Source: Fimenecus sp963624605
GTDB lineage: Bacteria; Bacillota; Clostridia; Oscillospirales; Acutalibacteraceae
Direction: 5' to 3'
NCBI GenBank assembly: GCA_963624605.1
Contig: CAVFQD010000039.1
Location: forward strand, 1 to 16,861
DNA: 16,861 bases
Part shown: positions 6,393 through 12,526 of the stretch, in pieces
How the letters are laid out: the number at the start of each line of letters is the position of its first letter
How positions within the stretch are numbered: position 1 is the stretch's first letter
Notes under the pieces: generated by a model
Told to the model about the DNA's origin: nothing
Databases searched by the model: none
Seen by the model: the letters and a program-made list of their open reading frames with translations, nothing else
Program-made: the position numbers and the translations under genes

Positions 6393-7715
6393 TTATTTTT
6401 TACGGGTAAACAACGCAGGCAGAATAACGGGCTTTTTCTCCCCTGCCGCAGTCATTTCCCGAATGAGCATATTTTTAAGCTGCTTCCTTTGTGAAGCGTA
6501 TTTCGGGTCTTTTACAAGGTTGTATCTTTCAATCGGATCCTTTTCAAGGTCGTAAAGATAATCCTCAAAATAAACCGGCGACGAGTGCATTGCATATCCC
6601 GTCGGTGTGAGCGCACGGACGGAGTATTTGAACTTTTTCGTCCTAACGGCACGACCGCACTGGCTTTCGCTTATCTGCATAAACACGCAGTCGCGTTCCT
6701 CACCCGTTTCAAGCTCCCTCAAAAGCGATTTGCCCATATAGCTGTCGGGTATTTCAATTCCCGCAATATCGAGCATTGTGGGCGGCAGGTCTATAAGGCT
6801 TACAAGGCGTGAATCGAGCTTTCCGCCCTTGAACGCACCGCCCTCGATAATCAACGGCGTATGCGAAGCACTATCGTGGCACGAACGCTTGTATTCGAGG
6901 TTCCTTGTCTTGAAATGCGAACCGTGGTCGCTTGTGTAAATGATTACGGTATTATCGTAAAGCCCTTTTTCCTTGAGCTTTTCGACCAATTTACCCACAT
7001 TGCCGTCAAGGCTGTTGATAGCCGCCATATAGTCAGGGTACATCTCTTTGTAATCACCCTTTAAGAATGTGAGGTCGTCGGGCAAGGGATAATCCCTGAA
7101 CTTCGGTACGGTCTCCCTCGGTCCCTCGTAGCAGTGATGGTCGTTCTGATGATGCGGTTCTATTTGAGAAACGAACATAAAGAACGGCTTATCCGAGGTC
7201 TTTTGATCGAGATATTGAAGTGCAAAATTGTTTATGCAGTCGGCTCTGTAGCCGTTGAAATCAATCTTGTTTCCGTCGCCGTCAAATATGTATCCGTCAT
7301 ATCCGTGCGAGGTAAACTCAAGCACATCCGCCGCACGCCACCAATCCTTGTAACCGCCCTGCAATTCTTTCGGGACAGCGGTCTTTTCGCAGTGGAAGCC
7401 GACATTCGGAAGTCGGTCGGAAGCAAGGTGCCACTTTCCGACATAAGCGGTTTCATAGCCTGCCTCGTTAAAATATTCGGCAAGCGGCTTTATGTCCTTG
7501 GGAAGCGGTATTCCGTTCCAATAGCACTTGTTCTGCGTTGCGTAAACGCCTGTCTGCAAACAGGCTCGTGCAGGTCCGCAAACCGGCTGACAGGTATATG
7601 AGTTTTCAAACTTTATACCGTCCTCGGCAAGCTTCATAAGATTAGGCGTTGCCGTTTCGTTTACGGTATCCCAGCGCTGTTGGTCGCTGAAATAGAAAAT
7701 AATGTTCGGTCTCAA
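6393..7715 (-). CDS. Cytosolic type I sulfatase (Cys-type, CxPxR)
   Basis: A 440-residue sulfatase of the alkaline-phosphatase-like superfamily that should hydrolyse a sulfate ester. The sulfatase signature CGPARACLQTG begins at Cys46, which in anaerobes is converted to formylglycine by a radical-SAM maturase; no maturase gene is in the window. Other features are metal ligand Asp11 in SDQQRWD, GKWHLA (93-98), EPHH (187-190), and the second metal-site DHG at 263-265 with Lys276. There is no signal peptide, so it acts in the cytosol on imported substrate. The start is TTG at 7715 with AGAGGG about 8 nt upstream; the next in-frame Met (27) would remove metal-binding Asp11. It lies between the TauE/SafE and GPH genes. 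A choline sulfatase, arylsulfatase or carbohydrate sulfatase are all possible. Confidence 0.88.
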   Translation of the reverse strand: MRPNIIFYFSDQQRWDTVNETATPNLMKLAEDGIKFENSYTCQPVCGPARACLQTGVYATQNKCYWNGIPLPKDIKPLAEYFNEAGYETAYVGKWHLASDRLPNVGFHCEKTAVPKELQGGYKDWWRAADVLEFTSHGYDGYIFDGDGNKIDFNGYRADCINNFALQYLDQKTSDKPFFMFVSQIEPHHQNDHHCYEGPRETVPKFRDYPLPDDLTFLKGDYKEMYPDYMAAINSLDGNVGKLVEKLKEKGLYDNTVIIYTSDHGSHFKTRNLEYKRSCHDSASHTPLIIEGGAFKGGKLDSRLVSLIDLPPTMLDIAGIEIPDSYMGKSLLRELETGEERDCVFMQISESQCGRAVRTKKFKYSVRALTPTGYAMHSSPVYFEDYLYDLEKDPIERYNLVKDPKYASQRKQLKNMLIREMTAAGEKKPVILPALFTRKK

Positions 7716-7733
7716 ATTCTAACCCTCTTTTCT

Positions 7734-8543
7734 TCAGTTTATAAACGCTGTAACGGCATTATAAAGGCTTAAAGCCGCCACGGCACACACAGCAACCGTA
7801 AACACGGTTCTGATTGTTTTTTCATTACACTTTCTGTTGAGCTTTGCTCCGAAAAATCCGCCCAATATTGCCGCAGGGATAATCACAAGCAGGTATTTCA
7901 CATCAAAGCCCTCAAAACGAGTGTTCACAAAGCTTGTTATAAGGTTTGAAAGCTGTGAAAAGAAAATTATTGCAACCGAGTAAACTGCGGCGTCGCGCAT
8001 CGTAAAGGAAAAGAGTATCGTGAGAACAGCCACATTTATGGGCCCGCCCCCTATGCCGAGGAAAGCCGCCGTCATTCCGAGCAAAAGTCCCGTAAGAGAA
8101 ATAAGCAAGGGATTTTTTATGTTGAATTTTTTTATGTTTGTGTTTACGGAAATTATTACCGCAACGAGCAGTGCGCAAAGCAGCGCCGACTGTATGCCCT
8201 TTACCGTTTCGGGTGAGGAGCTGTTTGAAAGCGCAAGCAAAAAAAGCTTGTTGCCCGTAAAGCCGCCGATAACAGAGCCTAAAGCAAACAGCAGAACAAA
8301 TTTTATGTTTATGGGCGTTTTGTTCTTAATGTGCTTACCCGTAGAAGTAACCGACATTGCAAACACGGCGCACGAAGAAAAGAACGCCACCTGAACAAGG
8401 GGATGGAAATTTATAACATCAAGAACGGGCTTGATTATAACTCCGCCGCCCAAGCCGACAAAGGCTCCGAGCAATGTTGCGATGAAAATAACCGCTCCGT
8501 ATATAACAAAAATCACCGAAATCACCAAAATTAATTTTATCAT
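7734..8543 (-). CDS. TauE/SafE-family anion exporter
   Basis: A roughly 269-residue integral membrane protein with about eight helices and the two-half architecture of TauE/SafE (PF01925). The glycine-rich motif occurs twice, as GAFVGLGGGVI in the first half and AAFLGIGGGPI in the second. Family members are known or proposed to export sulfite, sulfoacetate and related small anions. It is the first gene of the operon, 18 nt ahead of the sulfatase, so I infer that it exports sulfate or a sulfur by-product released by that enzyme. The start is uncertain: ATG 8543 is preferred, while the open frame extends to TTG 8552. Neither has a Shine-Dalgarno sequence, which is unusual in this window. Confidence 0.85.
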   Translation of the reverse strand: MIKLILVISVIFVIYGAVIFIATLLGAFVGLGGGVIIKPVLDVINFHPLVQVAFFSSCAVFAMSVTSTGKHIKNKTPINIKFVLLFALGSVIGGFTGNKLFLLALSNSSSPETVKGIQSALLCALLVAVIISVNTNIKKFNIKNPLLISLTGLLLGMTAAFLGIGGGPINVAVLTILFSFTMRDAAVYSVAIIFFSQLSNLITSFVNTRFEGFDVKYLLVIIPAAILGGFFGAKLNRKCNEKTIRTVFTVAVCAVAALSLYNAVTAFIN

Positions 8544-8553
8544 ATATCGCAAT

Positions 8554-8559
8554 TTTATA
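8554..8559 (-). promoter_or_regulatory. Possible -10 box of the sulfatase operon
   Basis: TATAAA lies 10 nt upstream of ATG 8543 on the minus strand, with no good -35 box at 16-18 nt. If used, the transcript would start almost at the ATG and be nearly leaderless, which fits the missing ribosome site. The support is weak. Confidence 0.25.
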
Positions 8560-8579
8560 CAACTATTTTATTTTCACGC

Positions 8580-8608
8580 TTGAAGTTGTTTTATAAATTT
8601 GGTAGTAT
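8580..8608 (+). promoter_or_regulatory. Candidate sigma-A promoter of manA
   Basis: TTGAAG (8580-8585) and TAGTAT (8603-8608) are spaced by 17 nt, 28 nt upstream of the manA ATG. The small inverted repeat AGTAT (8604-8608) / ATACT (8614-8618) overlaps the -10 box and the expected start point and might be an operator, though five-base arms are easily found by chance. Confidence 0.55.
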
Positions 8609-8636
8609 ATTAAATACTGCTAAAGGAGTGTTTAAT

Positions 8637-9596
8637 ATGTTGCTTAAACTTAAACCTGCGCTCAAGGATTATCTTTGGGGCGGCACTAAATTAAAAACGG
8701 ATTTCGGCTTTCAAAGCGATATGAAAAAGGTAGCCGAGGGCTGGATGCTCTCCTGCCACAAGGACGGCGAAAACACAGTTGAAAACGGAGAATACAAAGG
8801 CAAGACACTGTCGGAGGTTATAGAGCTTTGCAGTAGAGATATTCTCGGAAAAAACGGCTTGAAATTCGACTTCTTTCCTATCCTTATAAAACTTATCGAC
8901 GCCAAGAACGACCTTTCCGTCCAGGTGCACCCCGACAACGAATACGCACTTCGTGTTGAGGGCGAATACGGAAAAACCGAGTGCTGGTATATACTCGACT
9001 GTGAGGACGGCGCAGAGCTCATATACGGCTTTAACCGTGAAATAAGCTCCGAGGAATTCAGAAAAAGAATTGAAGACAACACCTTTCTTGAGGTTGCAAA
9101 TAAAGTGAAGGTTCACAAGGGAGATATGTTCTTTATTGAGGCGGGAACGCTCCACGCAATCGGCTCGGGCATACTTCTTGCCGAAATCCAGCAAAATTCA
9201 AACACCACCTACCGCGTTTACGATTATCAGCGCCGAGACAAGGACGGAAACCTTCGTCCGCTCCATATAGACAAGGCGGTTGATGTCACAAAATGCGAAA
9301 AGCCGAAGTACGGTATAAAGCCCATAGGCGAAAAAATCAAGACCGCATCGGGCACCGAACAGCTGCTTACAAAATGCGACCTGTTCACAGTAAAGGAATA
9401 TATAACCGACGGAACGCTCAACCTCGTCTCCGACGAAAATTCGTTTGTTTCTTTTCTTGTAACCGACGGAGAAGGAACTGTCGAGTGCTCGGGCGAAAAG
9501 CTTTCGGTACGCAAGGGCGATAGCCTCTTTATAAGCGCCGACTCGGGCAAAATAACGATAAACGGTAAACTCAATATTATAGAAACAAGGGTATAA
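8637..9596 (+). CDS. manA: Mannose-6-phosphate isomerase, class I
   Basis: ManA interconverts mannose 6-phosphate and fructose 6-phosphate in the cytosol and is zinc-dependent. The protein has 319 residues, the length of the short Bacillus-type enzymes. The N-terminal LKDYLWGG and EGWMLSCH, the signature QVHPD (96-100), Glu115 and EAGTLHAIG around His173 are visible; His98, Glu115 and His173 are the expected zinc ligands, with Gln96. YDYQRRD follows, then a C-terminal cupin. I choose ATG 8637, which has AAAGGAG 8 nt upstream; the frame is open for 19 more codons to a TTG at 8580, but that stretch contains the promoter. The next gene, an MFS transporter, starts 6 nt after the stop, so ManA may feed an imported hexose into glycolysis. 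Confidence 0.95.
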   Translation: MLLKLKPALKDYLWGGTKLKTDFGFQSDMKKVAEGWMLSCHKDGENTVENGEYKGKTLSEVIELCSRDILGKNGLKFDFFPILIKLIDAKNDLSVQVHPDNEYALRVEGEYGKTECWYILDCEDGAELIYGFNREISSEEFRKRIEDNTFLEVANKVKVHKGDMFFIEAGTLHAIGSGILLAEIQQNSNTTYRVYDYQRRDKDGNLRPLHIDKAVDVTKCEKPKYGIKPIGEKIKTASGTEQLLTKCDLFTVKEYITDGTLNLVSDENSFVSFLVTDGEGTVECSGEKLSVRKGDSLFISADSGKITINGKLNIIETRV

Positions 9597-9602
9597 TAAA
9601 AA

Positions 9603-10829
9603 ATGGCAAAAAGAACATTCAAGGGTACAAAGATAGCTTGCTACACGGGTTATTTCGTGCAGGCGATAGTAAACAATTTAGCTCCCCTGCTGTTTGTAAT
9701 CTTTTCGGAAAGGTACAATATCGACCTTACGACAATCGGAAGTCTTATTCTTATAAACTTCGTAACGCAGATGATAATTGACATTCTGTCCGTCAAAATC
9801 GTTGACAAAATCGGCTTTAAGAGAATTGTCGTAAGCTCTCACTTCTTCGCTTTTGCGGGACTTGTTATGCTCGGCGTACTGCCCGAGCTTACCTCGCATC
9901 ACTTTATTGCGATAGCGGCGTCGCTTGTGATTTCCGCAATAGGCAGTGGTATGATTGAGGTCACAATAAGTCCCATTGTCGAATCCCTGCCGAGCGACAA
10001 GAAAGCTGCCGACATGAGCCTGCTCCATTCGTTCTACTGTTGGGGTCAGATGCTTGTCGTGGCGTTTTCCACGCTCTATATAAAGCTTGCAGGCGGAGAA
10101 AACTGGAACATTCTCCCGATAATCTGGTCGGTAATACCGCTTGTAAATATGTTTAACTTTATGAGCGTGCCGTTTATGCCGCCCATTGAGGAGGAAGAGA
10201 TTGTTCCCGTTAAAAAGCTGTTGAAATCAAAGGCTTTTATTGTGGCAATGGTAATTATGTTCTGTGCGGGTGCGAGTGAGCTTGCAATGTCGCAGTGGTC
10301 GTCTTTCTTTGCGGAAGAGGGGTTGCATGTTTCAAAATTCACGGGAGATTTGCTCGGTCCCTGCCTGTTTGCGGTGCTTATGGGCGCAGGCAGACTTTTT
10401 TACGGACTTTACGGCGACAAAATCGACCTTATTAAAATTATGTCGGCGTTCTCGGTGCTTTGCATAATATGCTATCTCACGGCTTCGTTTTCACACAACA
10501 GTACTGTTTCGCTGCTTGCGTGCGCCGTTACGGGTCTTTCGATAAGCCTTTTTTGGCCGGGTACATTTTCGCTTGCGGCAAAAAAATTTCCGAACGGTTC
10601 GGGCGGACTTTTCGGCATACTCGCACTGCTCGGCGACATCGGCTGCGGCACGGGTCCGTGGCTTATCAGTTACATCAGTTCCGCATTCAAGAGCGTAAAC
10701 CCTGCTTTGAGCGAGGGTGCGGCGCTTAAAAACGGTCTTGCGTTCGGCTGTATCTTCCCGATAATTCTTATAATCGGCTTGATAGTGCTGAAAAAAGACA
10801 CGGACAAAACCGACAAATTCAAAAACTGA
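9603..10829 (+). CDS. MFS transporter (probable sugar permease)
   Basis: A 408-residue major facilitator superfamily protein with about 12 membrane helices in two halves joined by a charged loop (PPIEEEEIVPVKKLLKSK, near residues 197-214). A motif-A-like VKIVDKIGFKR follows helix 2, with a counterpart YGLYGDKIDLIK in the second half. The C-terminus is a short lysine/aspartate-rich tail. It lies 6 nt behind manA; its ribosome site (AAGGG, 11 nt upstream of ATG) is poor, so coupling to manA translation is likely. The link to mannose 6-phosphate isomerase suggests a hexose or mannoside as substrate. That is inference from context; the fold alone would also fit other solutes. Confidence 0.8.
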   Translation: MAKRTFKGTKIACYTGYFVQAIVNNLAPLLFVIFSERYNIDLTTIGSLILINFVTQMIIDILSVKIVDKIGFKRIVVSSHFFAFAGLVMLGVLPELTSHHFIAIAASLVISAIGSGMIEVTISPIVESLPSDKKAADMSLLHSFYCWGQMLVVAFSTLYIKLAGGENWNILPIIWSVIPLVNMFNFMSVPFMPPIEEEEIVPVKKLLKSKAFIVAMVIMFCAGASELAMSQWSSFFAEEGLHVSKFTGDLLGPCLFAVLMGAGRLFYGLYGDKIDLIKIMSAFSVLCIICYLTASFSHNSTVSLLACAVTGLSISLFWPGTFSLAAKKFPNGSGGLFGILALLGDIGCGTGPWLISYISSAFKSVNPALSEGAALKNGLAFGCIFPIILIIGLIVLKKDTDKTDKFKN

Positions 10830-10833
10830 CAAA

Positions 10834-10889
10834 CAAAAAAATCAGCTCCGACAAAAGCAAATGCCAAGCGTCGGAGCTTTTGTTTTATT
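10834..10889. terminator. Bidirectional terminator between the MFS gene and the small-protein operon
   Basis: A 9-bp perfect stem (AGCTCCGAC at 10844-10852, GTCGGAGCT at 10870-10878) encloses a 17-nt loop. On the plus strand it is followed by TTTTGTTTTATT, and on the minus strand by a run of seven or so T residues, so it serves both converging transcripts. The plus-strand T-run overlaps the end of the minus-strand gene. Confidence 0.88.
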
Positions 10890-11190
10890 CTTTTGTTTCG
10901 TCGGGCTCTTCTGTTTCCGTCGCTTCTTCCGTCTCTTCAGTGTTGTCTGTTCTGTCCGTGCCATCCGCTTCTTCCGTGTCATCGGACGGGAGCTTCGCTT
11001 TAAGCTCGTCAAGCTCCTTTTTAAGGAGATCGTATGCGGCGTGCTGATCTGTCCAAGTTTTCTTCAACGCAACAAACAAGCATATAAGTGCAACCGCAAG
11101 AAAAGGCGGTGCATATGAATCGTAAAACAGCATTCCGAACATAGCATAAAAGAACAGAACTAACAGAAGAATTAAAAAAATTGCTGTCAT
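10885..11190 (-). CDS. Small two-helix membrane protein with coiled coil and acidic tail
   Basis: A 101-residue hypothetical protein. Two hydrophobic helices (about 2-20 and 27-43) are followed by a positively charged turn (KKTW), a short coiled-coil segment containing LLKKELDELKAK (about 55-66), and a low-complexity tail of some 33 residues made almost wholly of Thr, Glu and Asp. I do not recognise a family. The N-out/N-in arrangement is unclear, but the positive residues after helix 2 place the coiled coil and acidic tail in the cytoplasm. The ATG has GGAG 8 nt upstream. It follows a 41-residue protein gene after 18 nt, and that protein carries almost the same LKKExxELKA motif, which suggests that the two interact. 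Confidence 0.75.
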   Translation of the reverse strand: MTAIFLILLLVLFFYAMFGMLFYDSYAPPFLAVALICLFVALKKTWTDQHAAYDLLKKELDELKAKLPSDDTEEADGTDRTDNTEETEEATETEEPDETKE

Positions 11191-11208
11191 AGCCTCATCT
11201 CCAAAAGT

Positions 11209-11334
11209 TTATTTTTCTGATTTGTCCGTACTTTCGGAATCGGGTTCTGCTTTAAGTTCTTCTATTTCCTTTTTAAGAGTTTCAACCTCTTTGTTCTGCT
11301 TTTTCGTTCTTACAAGATATATCGTTTCAAACAT
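11209..11334 (-). CDS. 41-residue acidic coiled-coil protein
   Basis: A small gene that I translate as 41 residues beginning MFETIYLVRTKKQNK. It has a short hydrophobic start, a Lys/Glu helix with the heptad-like LKKEIEELKA (20-29), and an acidic serine-rich tail ending KSEK. AGGGA lies 8 nt upstream of the ATG, and a promoter with a perfect -35 box lies 43 nt further upstream. Codon use resembles its neighbours. The shared LKKExxELKA motif and acidic tail link it to the 101-residue protein encoded 18 nt downstream. No function can be assigned; a non-coding leader is the alternative, but the start signal, promoter and matched motif favour a real gene. Confidence 0.65.
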   Translation of the reverse strand: MFETIYLVRTKKQNKEVETLKKEIEELKAEPDSESTDKSEK

Positions 11335-11376
11335 ACAATTATTCCCTAACACTGAAAACATTTACCTTGTAAATTT

Positions 11377-11405
11377 ATAATACACTATAAATCTATCCTT
11401 GTCAA
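11377..11405 (-). promoter_or_regulatory. Sigma-A promoter of the small-protein operon
   Basis: A perfect TTGACA (11405-11400) and TATTAT (11382-11377) are spaced by 17 nt on the minus strand. It is divergent from the ribU promoter, with the two -35 boxes 58 nt apart. Confidence 0.8.
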
Positions 11406-11420
11406 CATAATTTTTTCAAC

Positions 11421-11462
11421 TTATGCATACATAAATTTCGCATTTATAACAAATTATTTGTT
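11421..11462. repeat. Run of inverted repeats between divergent promoters
   Basis: Three perfect inverted repeats lie end to end or overlapping: TTATG/CATAA (11421-11434), ATAAAT/ATTTAT with a 5-nt spacer (11431-11447), and the 15-bp palindrome AACAAATTATTTGTT (11448-11462), which ends 1 nt before the ribU -35 box. Some symmetry is expected by chance in sequence this AT-rich. The remainder of the 11335-11696 gap is accounted for by two promoters and the FMN riboswitch. Confidence 0.4.
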
Positions 11463-11463
11463 G

Positions 11464-11492
11464 TTGACATCTCCGTTACACGGTCATATAAT
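11464..11492 (+). promoter_or_regulatory. Consensus sigma-A promoter of ribU
   Basis: TTGACA (11464-11469) and TATAAT (11487-11492) match the consensus exactly with 17-nt spacing. The transcript should start about 7 nt before the first helix of the FMN riboswitch. Confidence 0.92.
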
Positions 11493-11505
11493 AATGTAAA
11501 AGTTG

Positions 11506-11610
11506 TCTTCAGGGCGGGGCGCAATTCCCCACCGGCAGTAAAGTCTGCGAGCCTTTTCGGCTGATTCGGTGAAACTCCGAAACCGACGGTATAGTCCGGA
11601 TGAAAGAAGA
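11506..11610 (+). promoter_or_regulatory. FMN riboswitch (RFN element)
   Basis: The conserved RFN core is present in order: GGGCGGGGCGCAATTCCCC, ACCGGCAGTAA, GCGAGCC, GATTCGGTGAAACTCCG, AACCGACGGTATAGTC and GGATGAAAGAAGA. The closing helix P1 is formed by TCTTC (11506-11510) and GAAGA (11606-11610). It binds flavin mononucleotide and, with the terminator at 11631-11659, should stop transcription of ribU when FMN is plentiful. Confidence 0.97.
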
Positions 11611-11630
11611 TGTATTACGCTACATTTTTT

Positions 11631-11659
11631 GCCCCGAGGTTCGTCCTTGGGGCATTTTT
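11631..11659 (+). terminator. FMN-controlled attenuator terminator
   Basis: GCCCCGAGG (11631-11639) and CCTTGGGGC (11645-11653) form a 9-bp stem with a 5-nt loop, followed by ATTTTTG. It is the expression platform of the FMN riboswitch and lies 28 nt before the ribU ribosome site region ends at the ATG. GCCCC could alternatively pair with GGGGC (11516-11520) of the aptamer as an antiterminator. Confidence 0.9.
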
Positions 11660-11696
11660 GATGACAACTTAAATCATATTAGGAGGTCATCTTATC

Positions 11697-12299
11697 ATGG
11701 CAAAAGCAAAAAAATCAGATTTAAGGAAAATCACGGTTACCGCAATTATGAGCGCAATAGCGGCAATTCTCCAGTTTATCGAAATTTCAATTCCGATAAT
11801 ACCGAGTTTTGTAAAGCTTGATTTCAGCGACTTGCCCGCACTTATAACCTCGTTTGCAATCGGTCCGTGGTACGGCGTTACGGTTGAGCTTTTGAAGAAC
11901 CTGCTTCATCTCCCATTCGGCTCGTCGGCAGGCGTCGGCGAAATGTGCAATTTCCTTTTGGGTGCGATTTTCTGCCTTACGGCGGGTCTAATCTACAAAA
12001 GGCACAAAACTCGCAAGGGTGCGGCTGCAGGAGCGGTGCTCGGTGCGCTTTTAATGGCTCTTATTTCGCTTCCGATAAACTATTTTATAGTTTACCCTGC
12101 ATATGTGGTTCTCTACGGTATGCCGATGGACGCAATAGTCGGTATGTATTCGGAAATCTTACCCGGAACGGACTCGCTCGCTAAAGCGCTGTGCATATTC
12201 AATCTGCCGTTCACATTCTTAAAGGGAATCGCAAACGCAATCATATGCTTTTTGATTTACAAACCGCTTTCCCCCGTTATAAAAGGCAAAAATGTGTAA
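11697..12299 (+). CDS. ribU: Riboflavin ECF transporter, S component
   Basis: RibU is the membrane substrate-binding subunit that brings riboflavin in with the shared energy-coupling module (EcfA, EcfA', EcfT), which is not in this window. The 200-residue protein has about six helices, the usual size. The family segment VKLDFSDLPALI lies near residues 39-50, followed by GPWYGVTVELLKNLLH and the glycine-rich AAGAVLGALLMAL. AGGAGG lies 10 nt upstream of the ATG. The FMN riboswitch ahead of it confirms the riboflavin assignment. No terminator follows; the next promoter starts 17 nt after the stop, so transcripts probably run into the SAM riboswitch. Confidence 0.94.
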   Translation: MAKAKKSDLRKITVTAIMSAIAAILQFIEISIPIIPSFVKLDFSDLPALITSFAIGPWYGVTVELLKNLLHLPFGSSAGVGEMCNFLLGAIFCLTAGLIYKRHKTRKGAAAGAVLGALLMALISLPINYFIVYPAYVVLYGMPMDAIVGMYSEILPGTDSLAKALCIFNLPFTFLKGIANAIICFLIYKPLSPVIKGKNV

Positions 12300-12316
12300 A
12301 CAATGTCTGAATACTG

Positions 12317-12345
12317 TTGACAAAAGGCATATATAGTAGTAAAAT
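12317..12345 (+). promoter_or_regulatory. Sigma-A promoter of metK
   Basis: A perfect TTGACA (12317-12322) and TAAAAT (12340-12345) are spaced by 17 nt. It begins 17 nt after the ribU stop codon and lies about 26 nt upstream of the SAM-I aptamer. Confidence 0.85.
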
Positions 12346-12371
12346 CTCTTACGACAAGAAAATAATCATCT

Positions 12372-12466
12372 CCTTATAGAGAGTGGCGGAGGGACAGGCC
12401 CTATGAAACCACGGCAACCTGCTTTAAGCAAGGTGCTAATTCCTGCGGTTAGTCCGAAAGATAAGG
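12372..12466 (+). promoter_or_regulatory. SAM-I riboswitch (S-box)
   Basis: The S-box core is clear: AGAGTGGCGGAGGGACAGGC, CCTATGAAACC, CGGCAACC, AAGGTGCTAATTCC and GAAAGATAAGG. P1 is formed by CCTTAT (12372-12377) and ATAAGG (12461-12466). It binds S-adenosylmethionine and controls metK. The 3' strand of P1 also forms part of the antiterminator AAGGTG (12463-12468) / CACCTT (12477-12482), so ligand binding should release the terminator. Confidence 0.97.
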
Positions 12467-12473
12467 TGTTTTT

Positions 12474-12499
12474 AAGCACCTTTCGGGGTGCTTATTTTT
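12474..12499 (+). terminator. SAM-controlled attenuator terminator
   Basis: AAGCACC (12474-12480) pairs with GGTGCTT (12487-12493), extended by one G-T pair, and is followed by ATTTTTA. It excludes the antiterminator that uses bases 12477-12482. As no other terminator follows ribU, it probably also ends ribU transcripts at high SAM. Confidence 0.92.
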
Positions 12500-12526
12500 A
12501 TGTTAATAAATTTTAGGAGTAAAACA

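Noticed and set aside
6585..7601. Several plus-strand frames antisense to the sulfatase (62-155 residues)
   Set aside because: All are shadows of a well-conserved sulfatase with intact active-site motifs, and none has a start signal.
8580..8636. N-terminal extension of manA from TTG 8580
   Set aside because: The region contains the promoter boxes and a strong ribosome site for ATG 8637. ManA proteins start at the equivalent of that Met.
11610..11630. ATGTA/TACAT hairpin plus six T residues as the FMN attenuator
   Set aside because: A five-pair A/T-rich stem is too weak, and a stable 9-bp GC hairpin with a T-run follows at 11631-11659.
11600..11821. Plus-strand frame of 73 residues in the ribU leader
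   Set aside because: It begins in the FMN aptamer, crosses the attenuator and overlaps ribU out of frame with no separate ribosome site at its start.
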